Assembly (NCBI RefSeq): GCF_901933205.1
Contig: NC_044581.1
Span: 12,273,501 to 12,337,500, forward strand
Length of the DNA: 64,000 nt
Source: Camarhynchus parvulus
Taxonomy: Eukaryota > Chordata > Aves > Passeriformes > Thraupidae
Reading direction: 5' to 3'
Shown here: positions 36,880-49,028 of the stretch, piece after piece
Numbering within the stretch: the stretch's first letter is position 1
Layout of the letters: each line of letters begins with the position of its first letter
Made by a program: the position numbers and the translations under genes
Notes under the pieces: generated by a model
The model's database searches: none
The model's input: only the letters and a program-made list of their open reading frames with translations
What the model was told of the DNA's origin: nothing

Positions 36880-38300
36880 ATGCTGATATTTAATTAATAA
36901 ACCCCTCCTTTAATTGAAAATAGTGTTTGACATAATACTCAATACAGATACACTTTCATTTAATTGAAAAAGTTCCATTCCCTACATTGTAATGTAATTA
37001 CATGCAGTTTATCTAGAAAGACATATAATTATATATGCAAAAATGTGGTAATTTAATAAATTGTTTTTTATTTTATGAAACTGCTAAACCCATAAATATA
37101 AAACATTAGAAACAGTTACATTTTCTGTTTGCAGAATTAGCATGCAGTTCTTGCATTTTTATTTATCCACCCAATTTATGAAAAATTGAAAACAAGCACT
37201 TTTTAGGCAATGTAAATCCTAAATTGAGTTCTCTGTACACTAAAACTTATGAGCAGAGTTTAAGAAAAAATCTACCATGCACCAGTTCAGTGGCACTGAA
37301 TAAGAATTAAACAAGAAATGCTTTGCCAAAATGCAGGAATAAAACCCTATGCATTCATGCTTTGTCCACACAGGCTATTCTTGCTCATGCACTGAATACA
37401 CACAGTATTTTAAATAGTCTGTCCATCCAATGCAAAATGAGTATGATTAATGGCTAATTGCTCTTTCTTGTTTGCTATCCTTCACATGCTATGATATCAG
37501 AGTTCCACAAGGGCAACTGTAGTGGGCTGGCCAAAAAGCCTGGAGGGGAAAATTAAATCCCCTTCTTAAGCAGCAGACTAGCAGTCTCCTCCAACAAAGG
37601 CTTTCCTTCCCTTGGTGGTAATGTGATTCATTTTCCTATAAAGAAGAAGGCTGGTATTTCAATGCGTAAAGACAGCCATTACTGTGACATTTAACAAGCC
37701 TGAAACCTCTGGCTTTCTTGCTAACCTAGATCTGCCTTAAGGCTATCAGAGACAAAAGAGGCCTTCTCCTCCAGCAAGCATCAAAGACCTAATAAAAAGC
37801 CAAGAACGAGTAGGCAGTCAGCTTCTGTGTCAGAAATGCAAAATAAAAATATAATCTATGCAAATTTGAGGCATGCAAAAAACTCATGGAACATTGCTTG
37901 TGTGTACAGTTGTACTCATAAAACCTGTAATGCACTTTTTGAATTATTCAGCAAGAGGAGGCTGTAAAGCAGCAAAGAAGCGTATTATGTTTGCTTTGCT
38001 TCATAGACTATTAGGTGGACAAAAAGAAAAAGGAATTTAGTTACGCTTGCTTATCTCCTAACCTTATAAACTTGGGATTAACAGATCAAAGGAGGATTTG
38101 GTTCAGTTGATAGAAAATGGAGCTCTTTTATAGCTGTTTGGTCTCCCTGTCCCTTATGATCAAATGAGCTTAAGCAATTGATAAAATAAATGGAGGTTTG
38201 AATTCATGTGGTTTGGTATATATATTTAATATTTGCAGTATTGCATCGTACATTTGCATGCAAAATTAAGTAACAAGTAAAAGAAGATTAAACATTGCAC
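36880..38300. promoter_or_regulatory. Candidate conserved regulatory block
   Basis: The longest stretch in the window that combines an absence of recognisable repeats with dense developmental transcription-factor cores: TTTAATTAATAAAC (about 36890), repeated TTTAATTGAAAA (36910 and 36960), TGTAATTACATG (about 36993), a GATTAATGGCTAATTG pair (about 37446), an octamer at 37858-37865, ATTTGCATGCAAAAT at 38252, and a GGGATTA plus TCF/LEF pair at 38074-38092. No long open frame. The texture suggests a conserved non-coding element, but conservation is not observable here. Confidence 0.25.
38074..38092 (+). promoter_or_regulatory. GGGATTA (K50 homeodomain) next to TCF/LEF site
   Basis: GGGATTA at 38074-38080 fits OTX/PITX-type K50 homeodomain sites. 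AGATCAAAGG at 38083-38092 is a full-length TCF/LEF consensus. They are two bases apart. Wnt-responsive enhancers of anterior neural and mesendodermal genes use such pairs; that role here is inference. Confidence 0.3.
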
Positions 38301-39988
38301 TTTTTTTATTCTGTTTATGCCCTGCTAGTAGAACCCAAAGTGCAAACACAAGGTGCTGTACTGATATGATTTAATTTTCTTCATGATTTTATGAGGTATG
38401 CAGGGCAGCCCATGTACTACGCATATATTAGTGTTTCTAATGCTTCACTCCCTCATCTTGCCATTGGTCTGAAAATTAACCCACATCTGAGCTCCACCTG
38501 GGGCACTGCACAGCCTGGGATGTGGAGGTGGAAACACCTGCTCTACAGTCAGGCACACTTGGCTCACACAGCACTGACATCAGGCACCTGCCAAATGGTC
38601 ACTGGAGATGACGAGGCTTGATGCTGCCTCTCTTCTTCCCAATTTCCAGTTGCAATACACCAAAAAGTGACCTTATGATAGCAAACATGGTGCTGCTTTT
38701 TATTCATTCACCAGCTCTGTTATCTTGCCCTGGGCTGGAGATGGGTGTATTCCTGGATGACTTAGAGACAGTTTCACCTTTTAAAGGACTGTAGATATTT
38801 ATTAGGAATCAAAATTAAATTACACATGCTTTTGAAAGCTGAAGGGAACCCATTTAGCTATGAACTACTAGAAGTTATGTATCATTTCATTAAAAAAAAA
38901 TCATGCCCTCCACATGTAAAATCATTTTTCCATGTCAATTAGGCCATACAATTTCCAACCGCAAAGCACCATGTTTAAAAAAGGAATTAAGTAGCTTGCC
39001 TTGCTATTTTTTTCTGTACTCACATTGGAAATGCTTCTTTTGACTGCAGCTTTACCACAAAGATGTAGCTCTGTTACTACAAATGGTTTCTTCTAGAATA
39101 ACTGAATGGGAATTGCACAAACTGTCCTCCCATGTGTTTGGTTAACGTAATAGCTCATGGGATTTTCCAATTGCCAATTAAGGATTGTTCATTATATTAA
39201 AATGGCTAAAGAAGAATACCAATGTCTTATTTACCCCTCAATACTTCAGCATCAGTTATCACTTTGGGATATTTCTATTATATAATGCTTTTGTTGAGTT
39301 ATATTATATAATACTTCTGCAACCAAGACAGAACCATTTTAAAACTAGCACAGCAAGAACTTCTAAGAGTTTTTACAAGATTAAGAAACTTTGTGCCAGA
39401 AGAAATTTAAGGAGAGATTTATCAAAGTCATTTAAAAACATGTCAGGGGAAAGAGGCAAATGAAAGCCTTTTCATGGGAGGAAATGTAAAATACAAAGAA
39501 GAGATAAAGTCAGAATTCTGTGAGTGACCCTTCTTTGGATGGACCTTTAAGGGAGAGGCTCTCACCACAGCTGTTAGTGGCTGACTTAGATTGAGGTTCA
39601 TCCCAGATAAGGTTTGAATCAGTCACTGAGCAGAGAATGGCCACCGTGCTCTAACTGGACAAGTGAAATCAGAATGGTGCAACATTACTGAATTGAAAGG
39701 TGCAACTGGTGAGATTTCAGACACTGAGGCTGGAAGAAACCTTGTTAGGTCCTTTGTATATATGCAAATTAGACATCCCCCCTTTTTTCTTGCAGCTTAG
39801 TTCAACAGTTGCAAAATGGTAAACTTCTCCAAAACACATCTGCCAGACCCAGCAGATCCAAAATCTGAAGACAAGCATATCAGATCTGCTTTTCCCGTGG
39901 TGGATTTTGATTGGCAAATATTAGACTTTATGTTTATACAGCACAGATTTGCACTGCCTGTTTGCTGGCACTGTTTACTCATGATCTC

Positions 39989-40061
39989 AGAAGAACAGGA
40001 GGAGAAAAGAAAAAGTAGAAGGAAAAGAAAAGGAGAACAAGAGGGGGGAAAGGAAAAGGAG
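39989..40061 (+). repeat. Polypurine tract, 73 nt with 3 interruptions
   Basis: Only three pyrimidines (39996 C, 40016 T, 40038 C) in 73 bases, with GGAGAAAAG and GGAAAAG units and a G6 at 40043-40048. Such tracts can adopt triplex (H-DNA) structure. The K/E/R-rich reading of the overlapping frame is a by-product of purine codons. Confidence 0.85.
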
Positions 40062-42374
40062 TAACCTTAGCAATGAATACAGAAAGTCAAGAACTACTAA
40101 GTAACTTTGAGTACCAAAAAGCCAAGAATGTTTTTCCTAGCTACAGAAGTATCTCAAACAAGAGGATAAAAGGTTACCTCCTAAACCATACAATTTTTCA
40201 GAAACTGTATATTCCTTTTCCATTTCGGGCTAACATTACAAAGAACAAATAAACAATACAAGTTGGCTACAGATTTTGTCATTTCATTCAAATGACAGAA
40301 TATCATTTGTTTTTGTTGGAAATATAACAAACGACAGCCAAGCAATACAATATTCTTTGGCTACAGCATAGATCTATGTACAATTTCACTAAAATAAATT
40401 AAATAGACACTGGGGGGATAAAACACTATGTTAGTGTATTGTATTACAAAGATAAATGTTAACACTTCCAAACTTGTTTGGCACAAAAGACCATACCAAA
40501 TGTATTGCAAAAATATCTTCGGGATAACTGATCTCAAAAATTACTTTATAAAATCTTGGTATTTGCAATCTAAGACAAAAATCAGAAATGGTTTCATTTT
40601 AGCAACACTATTTGGTGACACCTTAACAAATCAAAGGACAAGAGAAGACTGCATTTCCCTTTACTATTGTTTAAATTAAAGGGTAAAGGTTAGTTTCTGT
40701 AGCACTTCACATTCAAGTTTTTACTTACTAGCACAGGAACTTTTAGAAGTTCTTTAATTCAATGTATATTAAATCAATGTGTCAAAAATTGTTATGTTAA
40801 AAACAAGTACTCTTTAAGAAATGCTGAAGCTGAAATGTAGACCTATGGGTGCCCTTATCTGTCTTATCATTCCATGCAGTAGTTGCAACATTGCTGAAGC
40901 TTTGCTATTCAAAATTTATAGTGAGGAAAAGTTACTGAGAAGTAATTTATGGTACTAAGGTGATATAGGGAGCATCTGTCTCCATCACAGTGCCTGCTGC
41001 TTCACCTTGCCTTTAAATACTGTGTAAGACCATTGGTTATCTAGCAGTCTCAGGCTGAAAGCTTTGGAAGTTTTATTATTACTATAACCAAACACTGGCT
41101 GCCCAGTGTTATACATGTGGTAGTAAGTCCTGTTACTACTTGTGGTGTAGAGTCTTAAATTGAAAATATATGCACTTAGAAAGGGGCCCATTTTGCTGGT
41201 TTATAATTACAGTGTAATTCTGTAGATATAGATTAAGAACTGCTGGCAATAAGTTTTCCTTAGAATCCTAGGAAGGTCAAATCGTGATTTCTGTAAAGGG
41301 ATCTCTATTTCCCCCTGCTGATGGACTCTCCATTTTATATTGAGTTGGGTTCTTTCTAGATGCATTTGTCATGTAAATCTCAATGTAAGACCTCGACTGT
41401 GGGATAGATGTATTCCCACATTGTAGGTACTACCATTTTGCACACCAGTAAGCTGATCCAAAGGAGTTACATGATGAATCCATGGGCAAGCAAAGGTTGT
41501 AACTGAAGTGGAAACACCTCTCTATTCTTAAAGGGACATTGTTGAGCCTGTGCAAGCAATCTAACATTCATAATTAGTATTAAGTCATATTGTGCTATAT
41601 ATAAGGTTCCTCCAATACACAGAATCTTACACAGTTTTACTACATAAATATTTTCTGCAGTACCTCTAACTTATTTGATTATCAATTCAAAAATAACATT
41701 TCTGTACATGCAGTATCAATATGCAACAATCTAAAACACACAAGAACTTTCAAGTATACCTTGGTACTCTTTGAATGATTATGCCACAGCTAATGCTTCA
41801 TAGCAACCATTACGGAACTTTACTGTAATGAAAGAACTGCAAACCTGTGCTGAAAAAAACCAGCAGGCACATATACAGAATAAATTATATCCAGTTTCTT
41901 AATATCTGGTTTTCCCTCTAAAGTTATTGCCAAGAACAGACACACACCGCACATTTTATATCCCACAGTTAAAGTTCTTAGAAGTATTATTAGTTGCTTT
42001 CTTTGGCAATGCCACAAAATATACCTCCAACGTTCAGGTAACTGGATATGGTATTAGCTGGAGCAATTTGCTGAACACAGGCTTTCATGCTTAAAATATG
42101 TTACAGAACTCCCCTATATCACTAATAAATACTCCAGCTAAAAGTCATCAGAGAAAGCGCAGGAGAGTCGGCACATGTGAGTAACTAAAAGAAACTCTGG
42201 TTTTATTTTTAAACTTTTCATGTGCAGAAAAATCCTTCAAGTTCAAGAATTTCTATCTGAAAAATTCTAGTTTAATTATGAAAAAAATGTTACTAGACTA
42301 AAGACTCTTATAAACACTCCCTCTGTGAACTCCTTCAGGAAAGGTTGTGAATATCATTCCCTAGCGAATAGTTT

Positions 42375-42386
42375 CACACACACACA
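42375..42386 (+). repeat. (CA)6 microsatellite
   Basis: Six CA units following GTTT. Short; songbird genomes generally have few long CA repeats. Confidence 0.8.
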
Positions 42387-45300
42387 AAGTAAGACAGGAA
42401 ACAATAACAAGGAGGAAGGAAAATTGAGCAAGACCACTTTATTGCTCATTACTAGAATGTAGCATAAAAAGTTTGCAAGACTAAGGGCATCTTGAGACTT
42501 GAGTTATTTGAATGAGTTCCCATAAAATTCCACAGCAAAAAGGACACTGGTGCAGGTAGAGCCTGCTTGTTCCCTTCCTCTGTGGAACTCAGTCTTTGCT
42601 ACAGCCCCACCAGGTCTTCTCTCACTGATTTAATCTACTTTCTCTTAGCTCCCTCCCTACCAACAGGAGAAATACTCTGCCTCAGCAGCAGAGCAGTTTG
42701 GGTTCTCCTTGTCTTTGGACATGAAGAGACCTTTCCTTTGAAAATGTATTATTTTCTGAATTACTGATTCACCTGAACTACCCATTGACAATGGAGTGAA
42801 CTTTATCTATTTTCTACCTTCCAAAGAACAGTATCAAGGTAATAACTAGTACAGGTACAAGGACAGCCCAATACTGCAATTATTATTCCTGTTAAAGATA
42901 AGAAAATAGTTATTAGGAGCATACCAGTGGGGTTGCAGAAGATGCTGTACTGAACAGTGGCTCCTTCTGGGACAACTCAGATGTTGGCAGCAATCTTGCC
43001 AGAAAAACCTCCTTAAGCAGCACTGTTCAAAGAATAATGTCAGACAAAGGATTCAGGGACAGTGGTTGAAGTGTAGGGCAGGACTGCTGATTCCTAATTT
43101 ACCTGTAATAGCTCTACCCATGACCAGATTCAGATTCCACCTACTGAGTCTGCATTGTTTCATTCCAGCAAGGATTAAACTCCTTGAGGGCTGCAGAATC
43201 ACTGCTGAACCAAGAAATATTAAAAGAAAGGAAGGAGATGCAGACCCATGCTGCTCTCAGAACACCATGACCAAAAGCTGGTTATCATTAATATCTTATG
43301 AATTTAAAGGTTATCACAAAGTCTAATTCCTTCCTACTTTGTTCTAGTGATTATTTTCAATCTACTCACAAGATAGAAAAATAAAAAGGCACACAAAATA
43401 AAAAATTACAGAAAATGCCAGGTCAGTTTATCTTTGGAAAGAAGAGTTAGAATTTAAATTGATAAAGTGAAAGTCTAATATCAACAGCCTGAAACCCAGC
43501 AGAGTTGACATAAGCATACATGAGGAGAACTACTAGAGAAAAAATAGCTACAAGGGAACACAAGAGAGAACACACAAACACACACCAAGTAGTAACTCAT
43601 CACTTAATCACTTTAGCAATAAATACAACCAGATTTTCAGCTGAAATCAGTCTGTCTCTGAAGAAGTGAAATAAACTGAGGAACCCTCATGGCTCAGAAG
43701 GGACAGTTCTTTGCTTCTAGAACAGCTTTATCAACTGCTACCTACTAAGGTGAAGAGGCAAACAAATATGGGGGGGAAAATCAATACAAAGAATAAATTC
43801 CTGAACCAAAGGGCACACTGGTACCAGGTATTTAGGACTTGAGGCAAATCTCTTCACAGAGATGAAGAGCCATACGGAGGCAAGAGCAAATGAGAAATAC
43901 TTCTTTGCCAAGAAAGAAATATTACAAGTTCCTAACTGAGTCAGAAACAGTTTATACCAGGATTCAGTGCTGATACACAACTAATTTTGTTTTCTGAGCA
44001 TCAGACTGGCTATACACAGAACAGTGCACCTGGGAGTCCCAGTGAAAACATACCACCTATTGAACATTCACTTTGGATAACACAAGTATTTTAAAATGAC
44101 CAATTAAGAAAGCATCTAACTGCTGCCATTTACAGGATTTTTCTCTGTTTCTGAAATTCAGCTGTAGATCTAGGTTAGCAGTTTCAAAATATTCATTCCT
44201 TGTGTTATTTATTTACATTTTTCAAAACCTCACTCATGCAATTAAGATACTGATAGCATTATTACCAGCAAAAGAAAGCTCCTCCATTCCTGTTAGCCTA
44301 TTACAGATCTCAGGGGCACTTTTACAGAAAACAAAGATTCTTTTGCTTAACATTTGGCCATGAAAGATGCTTTTTGCAGGCAATTCTGGGACTCCAGAGA
44401 CAAGCTATGTTAAAAAACATAATGTTCAATCAAGATTCAAGTAGACATTTTCTCTGTGTGTTCAGAAGACAGACTGCAATGTTGACAAATCAATGGAAAA
44501 GAGCCTTACAGCAAAATAAAGTTAAATTTTGGAATATTCTATGCTGGTTTAAGTCTTACTTCTGGACAGCAGGTCTCAAAACTATCCTCACTGCTAAACA
44601 TGGTCTACTCTAAAATAACAAAGATAAGATCTCATACTTTGTAAGTCCTCAGTGATTTCCAAAGAGAAGAATCAGAAGCTCAGTTTAAGGTGTTTCATAT
44701 GTTTAATAGGGAAATGCTTAATTCAGGAAAGAAAAAACCTGGAAGTTGTAAAAATCTTGTTTTGTTGAAAACAGATCCTAAATAAAAAGTTTTTGTAATG
44801 CTGGTTGATTTTATATTCCAGAAAAACATTTTGATAGAGAGCTTTAATTTCAAGTTGCATACCTTCAGTATACGTGTTCTGTGAATGTTTCCACAAAAAT
44901 AAAACCAAACAAAAATCATCTTGCATGCAAGAATTATTTATGTGCTCTGTCCCGGTCTCTAGCCCCAAACCATCTATGCAGTGGTTAGCTATAAATAAGA
45001 AGTTTAACAGGATACATAAGTAATATCATTCATGCTCCCCAGTTTTGCGTACTCATTGCCTTCTTCCATGCCTTCCACAAAAGTAAAATAAGTGATCCAA
45101 AGCTCAGGTATTCAGACCATGATGATTTAATACAGCATTAAGCTCAAACCTAACATATTACCTCAATTGCCTTTCAGTAACGAAACCCATTTTCTCCTTC
45201 GCTAAATCAGGCTTTACTACATCTTCATCTTTATACTCTCAACCTGCTCCACGCCAGATGGGTGAAGGAGTGTGCAGCCTATGAGGATTCACTCACAGAG

Positions 45301-45780
45301 CTGAAAAAAATGGCTGGGCTGTTCAAAATCTAATGGAGTTCAAGATTGTCTGAGACAGTCCCTAATTTGATTGGGATTTAAGCACTTATGTCCTCTAGAT
45401 TTCTTTAAATATCTGTTCACTGACTGGCCAAGTGAAGGAAACTGCATTCTGATTGAATAAGTGAACACGATCACTTCCACTAGGAACCCATGAACCCATC
45501 TTGGTGCCCTTCTGTGTCTGCTTGTTGTTTCATATCACCTCCAATTCAATAATAAACTGTCATGCTAATTAGGACACATTTAATTATATCATCCTTTTGC
45601 TGAACTCTTGAAGGGAAGTACTGCAAATCTACCAAATGCAAAAAGAAGAAAATTGTTGTAAAGGATCAAGACAATAGTAAGGCAAACAAGCTTAGAATAC
45701 AAAGCTTCTCTTGGCAAACAAACCCTTTATACAACAATAACTGAGTTCTTTTGCTAACATACTGGTGAAGAAAGCAGTAT

Positions 45781-45807
45781 GGGGGGGGGGTTGGGCTTTT
45801 TTTTTTT
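45781..45807 (+). repeat. G10 then T11 homopolymers
   Basis: Ten G (45781-45790), TTGGGC, then eleven T (45797-45807). Exact lengths may be affected by sequencing error. Confidence 0.8.
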
Positions 45808-47520
45808 ACTTCTTACTTTGAACAATTCATTCATCATTTAATGAAAACACCTGTAAGTAAATAATGGTTCAGAGTGAGGGCAATCTAAATGGTAAAGTAC
45901 CTGAGAGGATGTGAAATGGCTCACTGCATTAAAACAATGCAGGACTCCAGTTCTGATGTGGTATCAACAAAAGTTCACTACACAAATTTGTTTTACATCA
46001 TTTCACCTTCATAGATGTTTTACCACATCTAGGTTGCAGATTCATTTAAGCCATAAACTAGAAGAACAAAATTAAAATTGTAACTAGAATTCTTGTGTAT
46101 CAAAATATATTAGAATCTAGGCTGAGAAGAAAATGAAAGCAAACTATATAAAGAAATATAGTGGTGGGTTTTTTGAAACCTATGGCTTAGAAAATTTTGG
46201 AGACCACCCACAAGCTTATGGCTTATCAAACAAAATTTTTTATTACAGCTTATTATAAAAATACTCCCAATCATTGCATCTGGATACATACAGCTATGGC
46301 CCATGATATTCTGATATCTTCTAAATACCCTGCCAATCAGGGGCTTTCAGCACACATTATTAGTGGTCCTAATTGAAATGGCATTGTTTTCAAGTACATT
46401 GGATTAGAAAATAAACTCTATTGCTGATTCTGAAAAACTGTCAAAGACATAAAAAACCACTCAAAGCAACTAGTAAATTAGTCTGTGATTTATGCTCAAC
46501 ATGGTAAAATGATCAAAGTCAGATACACATTCTGAAATGTGTAGGGAACCAGAAAATGTACCAGGTCTTGCTAATATATGGAATTATCAAAGACCTCCCA
46601 AATGACTTAAGTTAATTCAAGCCCCTTGTTCACAATTAGACTGTTATCATGAAATCTGCCATTCAGTTCCTTACCATCACATCTATGCCAAGAAAGTAGC
46701 ACAGACTGGAAAAGAGTTAGATTGCTAAACCCTTACATCTTTTCTTTCCCATAAAAAAAATCTTTTTAAAGAAATGTATTTTCTTTCATGTGAACTTGAT
46801 GCTGTCTAATTTAATTCTTGATGTTTCTTCCATTGTACGGTGAGGCGTCCTTTGAGGAAGGAAAAACAGCTTGTGTTTTGATAACAAACACACAAAAAAT
46901 AGTTGCATCTCTGCTTTCAAAGAGACAAGCTGTTTTTATTTCCTCTGAAGAAGCTCATTACAATATGATGGACAAAATGTCAGAAATAATTAAGTGCAAA
47001 AGGTGTTTTTTTTCCTTGAGAGATATCAGCTATTGGAAACGCTGCTGGTTTTTGCAGGTCTCTTCTCCCCTTCCCCCCCACCCAAGTCTTGGTCACTTAA
47101 CACAGATTTATTGCAAAACTAATTAAAATCAAAAGAAAACTAAGGGAGAGATACATCCAACACAAAAATAGCATTAATGCTTTTACTAAGTGGAAAGAAA
47201 GTTAAAAGAGCTTGCTGTTGGAATAGACTGATGCCTGACAGTGTTCATGTGCACACACAAAATCCGACTCTGCACTTTACAGGAGGAGCAGAGCTCTCTC
47301 AGGCTGGCAAACCTTTCCACTGTTCATTTCAGATTGACGGGGTTGTGCTTCCCCCCCTAGCCTGGGGTCAGCGTCGTAAACATCAGCCCATCAAGATAAG
47401 AAGGTTAAGGCAGATGATATTAATTACCTGTCCTTTCAAGTCATCCCTGTCTCACATCTGGTTTCCTCTTTGTAACATTCATCTAAGCCAATAAAAGCAG
47501 GGGAGTAGGGGGAGAACAGA

Positions 47521-47670
47521 AAAGCTCTTGAGCAGCTCTGTCCTTGCCTGGGCAGCGATGGCACAGCGTGCTCATCTCCCTGCCCTCACCACTGCCTCCC
47601 TCAGACACAGCCAGGGCATCCTGCACACCCAGCTCTCACTGCAGAGTGGCAGGTTTGCTCCAGCCACACC
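47521..47670. other. GC-rich patch
   Basis: GC-rich segment with two CpGs (GCAGCGATGG, ACAGCGTGC) next to three more upstream (47336-47375: GACGGGG, AGCGTCGT). A 101-codon frame (47528-47833 plus) crosses it with no recognisable domain. No TATA box, splice or polyadenylation arrangement convincing enough to call an exon. Confidence 0.4.
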
Positions 47671-48086
47671 AAAACACTGGCAGAAATTCACTCTTTTACC
47701 TTTTTCTACTTTTCACATAAATTGCTGGTGCCAGTTGTACTCTTCCAGGTATATCATATGTGTTTCCCAAAGCCTGGCACTGAGAGTCTTAAGTAAATCA
47801 AATATTGGTGCTATAGTTATTCAACAGGCTTAACAGACCTCACTGTCTGAACACCTCCCTTGCCTTTTTTCACTCTGTTACTTGTCACTCAGACCACACA
47901 GATGGCAACTTCTACACCAGCATCTGTCTGGTCTGGACCAGAAGGGGAAAAAAAAGGCAAACACTTCTCAGATCAAAACATGTAAAAAAATGTTATTTAA
48001 CAAAATTTTTGAGCTTATTTTCTTCTTTTTTTCAGGTGATATCAGAGTTGTTTTCACTGCTGTTTAAATGAAGGCTTCTCCACATT

Positions 48087-48120
48087 AATTTTGAACAGGA
48101 ATGCTGTTCAGTTCAAAATT
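48087..48120. repeat. Inverted repeat, 10-bp arms, alternative inner stem
   Basis: AATTTTGAAC (48087-48096) pairs with GTTCAAAATT (48111-48120). A competing inner pairing, GAACAG (48093-48098) with CTGTTC (48103-48108), is mutually exclusive with it. Stem length is near chance expectation. Confidence 0.55.
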
Positions 48121-49010
48121 TTGTTTCTTCTTATAAATATCACAGAGAATTAAGAATTCTCTCAGGGTAACCCTCAAGGTAATTTCTACTTTAAATTATT
48201 TTTTAATGAAAGGCATTTTCAAATTTTCCAAGGTTCTTTGACAATATCATCAATTAGAAAGTATATTCTTGAACATAGGCAAAAAAGCTCATTTACTCCA
48301 CAGCTAGATTCTCACTAATGCAGCCAACCTACATTAGTTTCAATTCATAACTTGAAGTGAAAAGCAACATACCTGATTTCCATTCCTTAGCCCATCCTGT
48401 CAATACATTTCTATTTGCTTTCAAAGTCTCAACTGTTATTCTATTTAACTTGTTTCCTATTATTTTTGCAACCACAAGGCTATTTTCATGTGTGTTATAC
48501 TATCAAATCTAAGGGCCCATTAGCTACATCACATGTGCCTGGAAACCCAACGCTAGAGTTCTGTGTCTGTTCTAAAGGAACAATATACACACAAGCTTTT
48601 ATTTACTAAATGAAAGGATATGAGGTCCTTCAGAACTCTTTTCATTCTGTTGCCAAGGACAAACCAGATAAATACTGTGGTGAGATCTGTTTATTGATTA
48701 ATGTAATTACAGCTATTATCTACAAAGAAAAGTATATGATAGTCATTCTAGGTCAGATACAGAGTTATGTAAACAATGTTAATTTCAGCATAGTTTCAAT
48801 TTAATCAATCACTTCATGCATATCAGTTTTCAAATTGCATGCACTTAATTACATGCTCACATTTACCCTTTTTCCACAAGAACCTTGCCTCATTTAGTGG
48901 ACATTATCTTATCAAAACTTGGGTTAGGCTGTGGCTGTATGTGTGACAACAAGATAATTTCTTGTGTAATCCCTGAACTGCTGTGTTTCTTTCTAGTGTT
49001 CTCAATAAAA

Positions 49011-49028
49011 TTATTTTTTAAAAAATAA
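49011..49028. repeat. AT-only 18-bp palindrome
   Basis: TTATTTTTTAAAAAATAA. Low-complexity symmetry. Confidence 0.7.

Larger units (their letters stand above)
38301..47520. other. Unique non-coding DNA with simple repeats
   Basis: No gene supported. Contents: slightly GC-rich 38470-38620, a polypurine tract at 39989-40061, (CA)6 at 42375-42386, a 14-bp palindrome TCTTGCATGCAAGA at 44918-44931, G10 and T11 at 45781-45807, and a homopyrimidine run at 47059-47079. Two 15-bp direct repeats (TATTATATAATGCTT at 39276, TATTATATAATACTT at 39302) are probably AT-rich slippage. 46340-46660 is repeat-free unique DNA. Confidence 0.55.

Noticed and set aside
39718..39755. GAGGCTGGAAGAAACCTTGT resembles reversed CR1 3' end
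   Set aside because: Match limited to about 18 bases without the adjoining GATCAT or terminal-repeat blocks.
47528..47833. 101-codon frame over a GC-rich patch
   Set aside because: Low-complexity Ser/Ala/His/Leu-rich start and no family resemblance.
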